Assembly: GCA_047967505.1 (NCBI GenBank)
Contig: CM106540.1
From: Dipteris shenzhenensis
Taxonomy: Eukaryota > Polypodiophyta > Polypodiopsida > Gleicheniales
Direction: 5' to 3' (one strand)
Length of the DNA stretch: 64,000 nt
Below, piece by piece: positions 21,943 through 30,584 of this stretch. Positions within the stretch are counted from its first letter, which is position 1, and each line of letters begins with the position of its first letter. Made by a program: the position numbers and the translations under genes. The notes under the pieces were generated by a model, which saw only the letters and a list, made by a program, of their open reading frames with translations, was not told where the DNA came from and searched no databases.

Positions 21943-22570
21943 TCCTGGAAGAAGATTCGAGCTGCTCCCTGAGGTTGCTCATGTTGGAGGGGGCAGGCGA
22001 GGCAGGATGGAACCACCCGTGGAAATCTGGTAAAGGAGGTCCTGTCTGAGGTAACACTGGTGATGCCGAAATGGGTGTTACTGCTTGTGAGAGTACAGGA
22101 GTAGGTTGCAGAGTCCACGGATCTGAGAAGGAATAAGGAGCTGCTGTCAGAAGTGGAGGATATCCAGGAGGAGTGCCTTCAGAGTGTAAATACTGTTTTG
22201 GGGAAGGTACAACCTGTAAAGGAGGATATCTAGGAGCTGAAGGAGGTGGAGAGTACCCTGGAGATGCTGAAGCTAAGGGGTAAAAGTCTCTCCAAAGATG
22301 GACAGCAAACTCGTGAGGAATATCGGGTTCTGGGTATCTTCGTGTCTCGTGGAACACAACCTGGACTGTGCTGAGGAAGTAATGTAACTGAGGTGCCTCA
22401 CGCAGAAGGTATAGGATGTGGTCCAGATCACTAGGAGGGCACGTGACATAGAAGACCCACGATGCAAAAGCTCCGAAATGGGCTGGTTGTGCAATCTGAA
22501 CACGATATTGTGTGGTAGATGATGCCTGAGGTGTCCTTGAAATGCCGGGTGAATTACCAGGGGTTTCCAT
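21929..22570 (-). CDS. Gypsy-1 pre-gag ORF, unknown product
   Basis: An uninterrupted 213-codon frame between the leader and gag. Its stop overlaps the gag ATG (21942) by 14 nt in another frame. The N-terminal half looks folded (FGAFASWVFYVTCPPSDLDH, FLSTVQVVFHETRRYPEPD, FAVHLWRDFYPL). The C-terminal half is Pro/Ser/Tyr-rich with PPGYPPL-type repeats. I do not recognise it. It has no zinc knuckle, protease or RT motif. It could be an accessory protein, a captured host fragment, or a gag N-terminal part now out of frame. The fact that it stays open while gag-pol has frameshifts argues for some coding past. Confidence 0.5.
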   Translation of the reverse strand: METPGNSPGISRTPQASSTTQYRVQIAQPAHFGAFASWVFYVTCPPSDLDHILYLLREAPQLHYFLSTVQVVFHETRRYPEPDIPHEFAVHLWRDFYPLASASPGYSPPPSAPRYPPLQVVPSPKQYLHSEGTPPGYPPLLTAAPYSFSDPWTLQPTPVLSQAVTPISASPVLPQTGPPLPDFHGWFHPASPAPSNMSNLREQLESSSRNGTN

Positions 22571-23789
22571 GCTTTAAGGGAGCGTCTTTCATTTGCTGTA
22601 ATTGGATAATGACAAGAGAATCCTTAAAAGTAGAATGGAAAGAATCCACCTGGCATTGATTTAATCTGCCAATTTGTTGCGTAGAAAAGGCCTGCAGATT
22701 TCTGTCCGGAGGTCCATGTTGCAGTGGGTGGCGAGGAGCAGATCTGGGCCTGGCTGGTCCGGAACAGCAACAGCTCGCGTTTAACAGGCAGTCTGGATCG
22801 CGGTAAAGGGGCTGTACCGCTGCTGATCTGGCAGGTAAGATGGCGAAAAAGAGGGGGCAGACTGCGTATGGCGAAACAGGCTGCTGGTATCCAATTCTGG
22901 ATCGCGATAGGGGGCTGGCGAACCAGGCTGCGGGCTTCCAAGGGCTGTTTAGCGGCAGCAATGGAAGGGCCTGGCAGGTAACCAGGGCAGCAAACTGGCG
23001 AGGGCAGGGCAGCAAACCGGCGAGGGGCAGGGGCTGCTTATGGCGAGGGGACAGGGCAGCAAACTGGCGAGGGCAGGAGGGCTGCATATGGCGAGGGGGC
23101 AGGGCAGCAAACCGGCGAGGGCAGGAGGGCTGCGTAGGGAGGCGAGCCTGCTTGATGAAGTCTATACGGGCATCAAAAGGTGCGTCCTATTTTTTCGTTT
23201 GTGGCTGCCTATGTTGGGTGGTTGCCCAAAAAATTAAAGGGTGGGTTTATTTGACCCTTGGGTAGGGTTAGACCTAAGGTATGGGGCTGGGTTTTTTTCT
23301 TTTTAACCCCTCTAGGTACCCTTTTTATAAGGTGCTTGGTTCCAAAAGGTGTGCCTATTCGAAGGGGTGTGACCCTTGGAATAGGTGTACCTTTTCATGA
23401 AGGGGTGTGACCCTGTTTTTAAAAGGGGTGTCCCCACATGAAGAGGTGTGTCCTTTTTTCCACGATGGGGTGTGTCCCTTGGGTGAGGAGTCAAAACTCT
23501 TCATCAAAAGGTGTGTCCGATGGTGGAAAAGGTGCGTCCCTTGGTTTTGGGACAGCCCAAGCACATGAAAAGACACCATTTTTGTCATGTCCATTCACAT
23601 CAACTCGTGATGTGTGGGAGATGGAGAGGCCATTGATGACTTTAGGTAGGGTTGGCGCTAAAAATTTTTACGCTCATTCTATCCATCTCTTCCATGCACA
23701 ATGTGCACGGATATCCTTCTAGTGGAAAGAGATGTATCAGATAGGCGCTAGAAGGTGGGGGGCATTTCCTACAGGCAGGAGCGAAATTT
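22570..23789 (-). other. Gypsy-1 leader with short tandem repeats
   Basis: 1.2 kb between primer site and first ORF. 22980-23140 holds about 2.5 copies of a roughly 58-bp unit (agggcagcaaactggcgagg ... ggctgcatatggcgagg). 23330-23540 holds repeated ggtgtg[t/a]ccctt motifs like those in the LTR. No convincing coding frame: the 177-codon frame at 22554-23087 is low-complexity and I reject it. Confidence 0.6.
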
Positions 23790-23801
23790 GCTCTGATACC
23801 A
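23790..23801 (-). promoter_or_regulatory. Gypsy-1 primer-binding site (tRNA-iMet)
   Basis: gctctgatacca on +, the reverse complement of TGGTATCAGAGC, the classic complement of the initiator-Met tRNA 3' end. It lies one base from the LTR edge. Confidence 0.93.
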
Positions 23802-23802
23802 C

Positions 23803-24212
23803 TATAAGAAATCCTAGATTTACTATATTTAGAAATGTGCTAAGGAACAGAAAGGAGACTGAAATAGCAGAGAACAAGGAATATTTGTATTGCTTGAGTG
23901 TCTGTAGTGTTTGTAGTGTGTCATCCATACAATTGGGCCTCTCTTATATAGAGAGTGAAGAGTCACTCATGAAAAGGTGTGTACTCCAAAGTGTATGTGC
24001 ATGAAGAGGTGTGTACCCCTTGTGAAGGGTGTGACCCTTGATGAGAGGGTACATTACAATAGGAATGTCTCTTCAATAGAATGTCACTTGTGAAGGGTTG
24101 TGCCTCATAGGAAGTGTCCCGTCGAAAGGGCATACCCTTCCACAAGTGTCCATTCATCAAACCATCCATAAGTCTAAGGTATAGAGAAAGGAATACGTCA
24201 CAAATCGTGACA
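23803..24212 (-). repeat. Gypsy-1 5' LTR
   Basis: 410 bp, about 98% identical to 16919-17328. The U5 terminus has a G-to-A change in the terminal triplet (tat for tgt on +). It adjoins the primer-binding site at 23790-23801. Confidence 0.95.
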
Positions 24213-24602
24213 TCGTGGTCCAGGTTATTTGGAGATATTCATTTGTTTGCGGACCTTTTCAAATGAAGGATGGGTTGAAACGGACCCTCAGAACATGGTG
24301 CCTGGAAGACTCCAAGTTGTTCACTCATTATGAGGGGGACAACTGGAAGATCGTGGCAACTGGGTTGCTTGATGCGGGAACGTGATTGAAGGTGGTGGTG
24401 CCAAGAGGTGTTACGAGAGATAGACCTGTGTACCAGGATGGTGTGCGCAAGCGGAACCAGACCCGGTGGAGCAGGAGCCACTGGATGAAAAGCTAGGAAA
24501 AGATTTCGACATCGAAATGTTCCAAAGGACTACAACCAGGGAGTTACTGGAGCATCGCCATCAATGTGTTGGCATTGGGCTGAGATGTGTCGGTGACAGG
24601 GG

Positions 24603-25389
24603 GTGTTGGAAAGGTCACCTCCCAGTAAGCCCCCATATGAGGAGAGCGTGGGGGAGGAAGACCTAGGCCATGTGCCCAAAATAAAAGGTGAGAAGGAGCT
24701 GCCACATGGCCAGTACCTCACAAAGACAGGACAGCCAAAGGGGCTGCCATATAGGCAGCAAACAGGCTGCCATGTGGGCAGCACACAGCAAAGGGTAGAG
24801 GTTGTCATATGGGTAGCACACAGGCTGCCATATGGGCAGCTGTCAGGGCTGGCAGATGGCGCTGATGGATGGTGACACATGGCGGGGTGCTGCAGCATCA
24901 AAGGCGCACACGTGGAAGCAGGGACAGGTCCTGCAAGAGTGCCGTACAGAGGCGCCTGCAAAGGAGGCAGAGGTGGAGGCTATGGTGGGCCAGCCACCTG
25001 GCTGTAGATGTGCACGAGTGTGGGACCCAATGGGGGCTGCCCTTGGGGCCTGGCAGAGGCCCTTATATAGGGCTTGGAAGGAAGCCAACCAGTCGGTTGG
25101 TTAGGGCTGCAACCAACCAGCCAGTCGGCCTATTTAGGGCTGGCTGGTCGGTCAATTTGACAGGAGGCTCAGCCCCTATAAAAGGAGAGGCCTCAGGCCT
25201 CATTTCAGCATTCAGCCTTGCAGCTTCTGGAGGAGCAGAAAGGAGCAGCATATACACCATCCTTGGGCCTCTACATAGGAAGTGAAGGAGAGAAGTGTTG
25301 CTGCTTAGCTCCAGGGAGAGGCTGAACCTAGACTTTCTTCCAGGGCAGAAGGTTGCTGAGATCATTCTGGACAGATACTCTCACGCCTT
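24603..25389 (+). repeat. LTR-like block with palindromic repeats and TATA box
   Basis: It starts TGTTGGAAAGG after a gacaggggg run. It contains four units of a palindromic ggctgccatatgggcagc repeat at 24741-24840 and inverted ccaaccagtcggttggtt sequence near 25086. TATA tataaaagg lies at 25177-25185, and a gag-like ATG follows at 25390. Part of it (24620-24720) recurs inverted at 27790-27880. No matching LTR or TSD was found. Confidence 0.4.
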
Positions 25390-25730
25390 ATGTCAAACGA
25401 TATCTTGCGCTCCGTGAGCATGGACGATTTACTCTCCGCCAAGGAACTTGTGAACGCTATCCCAAGCAATGAAGATTCCTCCACATTTCCCCCTTCTACT
25501 ACGCCATCCAGCTCTTGAACTCTCTCGGTTCCTCTCCCATCCCAAAAGGAACAGCCTGAAGTTCAGCCCCCTCATGAGCCCGAATAGTTAGCCCAACATT
25601 CCACCTCTAGGCCTCAAAAGAAGCCACGCTTTGCCGACATCGAGAATGTTGACAATTATACTGAGCATAACATGCAGGTTACAAGATTTACACCCCTCAA
25701 AGCAGACTGGTTGGAGCAGGTTCAAGGGGT
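25390..25730 (+). pseudogene. Gag-like ORF scrap
   Basis: The ATG at 25390 opens MSNDILRSVSMDDLLSAKEL and runs 43 codons to a TGA at 25516-25518. After further stops a segment reads KKPRFADIENVDNYTEH and RFTPLKADWLEQV (about 25620-25720). I do not recognise the protein. Its position just after an LTR-like block suggests the start of a retroelement gag. It joins LINE sequence at about 25735. Confidence 0.3.
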
Positions 25731-25734
25731 AGTA

Positions 25735-27790
25735 TCGGTGCAACGCAAAGGACTTTCGGCTCTACTACCAGCGCCTTGCTGTAGCAAGAGCTCATCAGCA
25801 GATTTTGTTGGCTCAGAGAGCAGAGTTTGCCTTTCATGCACGAGAGTCCTTCTAGATACAGATGGGAGGTAGAGTCAATAAGCAGTTCTTCTCTACTCAT
25901 GGCCCCAGACATAGTAGAGAGAGTGTCTCTCTGCTTATTGACTCAGACGGAGTTTTACAGTCAGATCTAGATGCCATCATGCTACATATTTTTATGCCTC
26001 CCTTCTTTCAGTAGATCTTGGTAGTGTGGTTGCAGATGATGCCAAACAGGTTATTTGGCAGTGTATCCCTAGGTTGGTGACTCCAGATATGAGACTCTCT
26101 CTTGATGCACCTTTTACCAACCTAGAATTCAGGACTGCTCTTCTTGCCCTTCATAAGGGTAAATGCCCAGGTTTAGATGGGCTTACATCCTCCTTTTTCT
26201 TGACCTTTTGGGATATGATTGGGGTCACCTCAGCCCTGCAGGGCGTTCGGGACTCCGGTGATGTCACATGCACCCCTGCACTTGGGTGCAAGGTGACACA
26301 CTGGCTACATCGACAAGTGTATTATAATTCCCAGATAGGAGATTTTGTTGTATGCTGTGACCCCTTTGTGAGCCCTCGTCCAGGGACAGTCAGGCACAAG
26401 CTACGTAGGTCAGTCTCTCAGCCTTAGGTCAAGTCAGTAGTCAGTTCTTGTTCACTAGTACCCACTGGAGAATAGTAGGTTAAGTGTTTCCATCTTATAG
26501 TTTAGGTCTTAGCCTAGGTTAGGAGTCCCTTTAGGGTCCCCAAAGGCTGGACAGGTAAGCAGGGAAGGCAGCCTGCAAAGGCTGCCCGAAAACTCCCCTG
26601 GCAAATGAGCCAGGGAGGGCTTTTTATAGGCTGGTTGTAGGCCAGCCAGTCTGTAAAACAGACTGAGTCAGTCTGTTTACAGACTGGGTTGGCTCAGTCC
26701 AGCGCTATAAAAGGGTCCCTTGGCTGCCCTGTTTTCTCATTCAGTTTGCTCTTGCCTTCAGTCCTCCTACAGCTCCACTTCAGCCTCCTGTGCAGCCCCT
26801 GAGATCCTCAGATCTGGCCCTGCTGTAGCCTCAGTCCCTTGGCCATCAGTTCAGCCTGATTTGAAGGTGACCACGCAGCACAACAGTCGGAGGTTTGGAC
26901 CAGCAAACGGAGAGAGGTTTGGACACTGTTTCCTCACTTTCTCAGCTCTCTTTTACAGTTTACACAGCTCACTCTCAGCTCTATATTTCCGTCATCTCTC
27001 AGTTCTCGCATAGGATCTATCACTTCTAGCTTTTCACTCTCTCACTCACGCAGTAACCCTGCATTCCACTGGACAGCACAAGCCTCTTCCTTGCCTTGCA
27101 GAAGCGTCCTACATCGTCAGTGTGGACAGCATCAAGGTCTCGGTATTGGTCGGCGTTGCCTCTCAGGTCTTTGGGTCTGCTATACGTGTGCACAATGAGC
27201 TCTTCAGAAGTGTGTTCCGTGCTCTCTTGAAGAGTGTTCTTTGTGTTTCTCAGTTCTCCAAGTATAAAGCAAATTCTCCCCTGATTGGGGGAGGGGGCCC
27301 TCAGTGGGTACAGGGACCCAATCGGTTGTCGACTCTACTCTCTCTCTACCCTCATCTCCTTCCTCTCTCTATGTTAAACAACGCTCATTCCTCGCTAAAG
27401 GTTTAAAGGAGGTCTTGCTGTGAACTACACGATCAGATAACCGTTGCATGTTACAGGTGAGATGCATGGCTCACTTACGGAGGGTCTCATACATTTAATC
27501 CCATGCAGAAAGTTAGTGTCGCAGTGGAGACCCATCACTCTATTGGGCACTTGTTACAAAATCTTGGCGAAAGCAATCTGCCTGCGGTTGATCCCTTACT
27601 CCCTAATCTTATTTATGATACGCAAGCAAGGTTTGTTCATGGTAGAAGCATTTTTGATAATATATTCTCCTTTTGGGAAGCTTCTGTGTGGGCCATGTAG
27701 AGCGGTCAAAAGCTTGCAATTCTACTCCTGGACTTTTAAAAAGCCTATGACAAGGTAGATTGGGACTTCTTGGAGAGCACCCTTCATTAG
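25735..27790 (+). mobile_element. LINE-2 ORF2 fragment split by a solo LTR
   Basis: Two collinear pieces of one LINE ORF2. 25735-26261 reads RLAVARAHQQILLAQRAEF, KQFFSTHGPR, VIWQCIPRLVTPDM and GKCPGLDGLTSSFFLTFWD. 27456-27790 reads LTEGLIHLIP, QWRPITLLGTCYKILAK, PNLIYDTQARFVHGRSIFDN and LLDFKKAYDKVDW-like text. They match successive RT blocks of LINE-1 but are clearly diverged and have many stops. The gap is the solo LTR 26262-27455. RT is cut before its YADD motif. Confidence 0.88.
26262..27455 (+). mobile_element. Solo LTR, 1194 bp, with 5-bp TSD
   Basis: It starts TGTCACATGC and ends GCATGTTACA, flanked by ggtga at 26257-26261 and 27456-27460. Its removal with one ggtga rejoins the LINE-2 frame (D-S-G-E-M-H-G). 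It carries TATA tataaaagg at 26706-26714, directly preceded by consecutive palindromes cagtctgt...acagactg (26651-26689). There is no coding region. A solo LTR arises by recombination between the two LTRs of an element; the 5-bp TSD and TG...CA ends fit Ty3/gypsy or copia. Confidence 0.9.
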
Positions 27791-27905
27791 GATACTGCCC
27801 ATGTGGCACTACCTCAACCCCTAGGTTCACCCCCCCAATGCTCTTCTCATATGGGGGTTTACAGACGAGGAGGTGATGGAGCAAAGAGAGAGAGAGAGAT
27901 TATTA
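27791..27905 (-). repeat. Inverted copy of the 24620-24720 repeat
   Basis: The minus strand reads accccca-like aacccccatatgag and tgccacatgggcagta, matching 24630-24720 (agcccccatatgag, tgccacatggccagta). This is a dispersed LTR piece in opposite orientation. An (ag)n run closes it at about 27885-27900. Confidence 0.55.
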
Positions 27906-28073
27906 AAGTCTTCAGAAGACCGATGGGTCTATGAGTCTGTGAAAAACCTGGTACAAACGAGCTGTGGTTGTGGAGCTACTAAATGAGCATCCACACCAAT
28001 GCAAATGCAAAAAATGTAGAATGGCAGTACTAAGTCCTAAGTACAACATAGTCATGTCGGTAGTCAACTATCT

Positions 28074-28074
28074 C

Positions 28075-28106
<32 letters not shown>

Positions 28107-28111
28107 CATCA
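28074..28111. repeat. (ATC)n microsatellite
   Basis: About a dozen atc/tca units with one cac interruption. Confidence 0.9.
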
Positions 28112-30354
28112 GGACATCAGGATGGATGAGGCAATGGGGGCATTAAATCAGCGATAGAGTGATGTCGGCCACTCAAAGGTGCAGCCCTGGCACGTCTCCT
28201 GGTCATAGCTCTGCGTCTAACCAGGGCTACTGTCGGGATCCGACCCTAAACAGAGGGAGGGGATGTCCTCAAGTGTGATCTGTGTATCAACCCTCTGTCT
28301 AAGCTGTCGGGTCACAGGCTCCAAGTCACGGTCATTTCGAGGCCTCGTCTCGTGGGGGTCCATGTGATCTGGCTGAAAAAACTCCGTATAATTGATTTTC
28401 ACATTTAGTCACTTAATTAAGGCATTTATTTGTTTACTTTTAAGTTTACTTTGTTTTCCTTTTATATTCCTTAGGTATACAATTGTTTATACTAGCCATA
28501 ATTTCTTTAATACACAACCTCTATATCCTACATTTTTCATAGAAAGCTTGTATTTTCTGGACTATTTATGCTTGTCTTTTGTCCTAATGTAATCTTTTAA
28601 TATTTCCAAATGTTCTATAGTTTCTTTAAATTATTTCGTTACACTCATATTAACATTTGATTTCATACACTTGTGTTAAGTCTTTCTTAAGTTTTCTTTT
28701 TATGTAACATGTATAATTGTACATGTATATAGTCAGTATACTTCCATTTATATTTGCTTATATATTTAATTATAAAATTTTGTAATCAATTTATGATTTA
28801 GTTAATCATTCTAACTATTTTATTATTTTTCTTTATCCAAATCTCCCTCTCTCTATGACCAGAAACCCTTTTGTCCAAAGAGTCTTTTGGTCTTAGTAGT
28901 TCATTTACGCTTTATAATTTGACATGATAGTCCAAGTCCTTATTGTTACTTGATTTTTTTATGAACTCTTTTTGGACTTGGTTATATTGTTAGGTTTATC
29001 TGTTTGGTCTTTCAATTATTCTATCACCTTATTCTATATATTTATGTTGATGGTCCATGTTTATCACTTAAGGGCATGGATAGATGGTCTTTACTTCTCA
29101 CATTGGGGTGTAGACGGTTTATCCTTTGGTATGCTGTAATTGTGGTTTAAGTTTTCACTATTAGGTGTGGACTACCACCAGACACATATTATTCAGAATC
29201 TTGATGGATGTTTAGCTCTTAGGTAAAGCAATAACAAGCCAAGGAAATCATACATTACTTGTCTACTCAAATGAAACTATGATGTTCTAACACCTATTTT
29301 GTTTGGATGGTAGTAGATGCTAGGTAGACCTCGAAGCTTGGACTACCTGATGGATTCGGCACTTTTGTACCAATTTTATGCTTAGTTCTTATAACCAAAT
29401 ATAAAGAAAAATTTATTATTAATGGAGCTTCATATGCTATGTTGTTAATGGGTCTTTTTATTTAAAAACACAACTCTAAAACTCCTTAATCCTTGGCCGA
29501 GTTAACCAGTTAACCAATTTCTCGTTGTCCTTTAAACTCTTTTAAGATTGTGTAGGGAAGCTAGAGAAAGGCTCTTGCATAACTTGGCTTTAGGAACGAC
29601 TTATGTCTTCCATTAACACAAGGCATTCAAGCGATCCTTGCGTACTTTTCATATAACAAGTTTCATGTCACGAACTTCAATGCAGGATTCAAAGCTTCTC
29701 AACTTTGAAGATCTTTGGCAACTCTTTTATCCACACTTCTTTACCCTTTTATCTACTTTTAGTCGCTCTTTTATCTATTCTTGTAATTACATACAAAGCA
29801 TTCACTTTGCGTCTTTCCCAAGTGTTGGATTAACACCATGGTTCTCTTATCACTACTTGGTGCGAGGTAGGATAGCACATGATGGGTATCTTGTCCCCAT
29901 GATGTGGTATCCTCTCAGGGTTAGGGAGGGTTAATGCATACACACACACACACATCCTTCATCTAAAACATAAATGCATTTATGAGAGACACCTCTCCCC
30001 CTCCTCCCTTCTCCTTATCCTTAATTATTAGGATTTTATAAGTTTCTTATATATCTAGGTTCACTTAGGTTTTTATATATTTAGATTCTTTGATTTGATC
30101 CACATCTTTATTTTTAAATTTGTCAACCATTAGGGGAGAATTGGGGTCTCAAAAGGGCCTCATAAGGAATGGATTAAGAAATGGATTAGTCCTAATGAAA
30201 GGGCCAAGGAAGGTCCCAAAAAGTCATAACCCCCCCTCACCTAGGTGGGTTAAGCTCACAAGTGATTCCGTCTCTTACACCTCTTACACAACTCTTACTC
30301 CTAGGTGGGAACCAAAAAGTTTAAAATTCAAAAATTTAAATTTAAAAAATTTGA
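28112..30354. other. AT-rich stretch without genes
   Basis: Very AT-rich from about 28390 to 30120 with no frame resembling a protein and no terminal repeats. A short (ca)n lies at 29939-29953. A 34-bp sequence at 30128-30161 recurs inverted at 39021-39054. Confidence 0.6.
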
Positions 30355-30356
30355 AT

Positions 30357-30568
30357 TTTGAATTCCCTCCCTCCTCTCTCCTCCCTCCCTCCCTCCCTCC
30401 TCCTCCTCCCTCCTCCTCCCTCACTCCCCCTCCTCACTCTCTCCTCCCCCTCCCTCCTCCCCCTCCCTCCCTCCCTCCTTCCTCCCCCTCTCCTCTCCTC
30501 CCCTCCCCCTTCTCACTCCCTCCTTCCCCTTCCTCCCCCTCCCCCTCCCTCCCTCCCTCCTCCACGCC
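30357..30568. repeat. CT-rich polypyrimidine tract
   Basis: About 210 bp of ccctcc/cctcct units, ending just before the coiled-coil reading frame. A GA-rich counterpart lies at 33225-33400 on the other side of the gene. Confidence 0.85.
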
Positions 30569-30584
30569 TGATTGCAATGCATAA

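Larger units (their letters stand above)
16919..24212 (-). mobile_element. Gypsy-1: complete Ty3/gypsy chromovirus
   Basis: A 7.29-kb element with two LTRs (16919-17328 and 23803-24212), a 5-bp TSD tcgtg (16914-16918 and 24213-24217), a tRNA-iMet primer site and a polypurine tract. Coding order on the minus strand is pre-gag ORF, gag with CCHC, DSG protease, YLDD RT, RNase H, integrase, chromodomain. I count 8 differences between the 410-bp LTRs (about 98% identity), so insertion is fairly recent. Internal frameshifts near 21460, 20370 and 19100 and a stop at 19446 disable pol. It sits inside older repeat sequence. Confidence 0.96.

Noticed and set aside
22554-23087. 177-codon ORF in the Gypsy-1 leader
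   Set aside because: It runs through tandem repeats with skewed composition and has no protein-like pattern.
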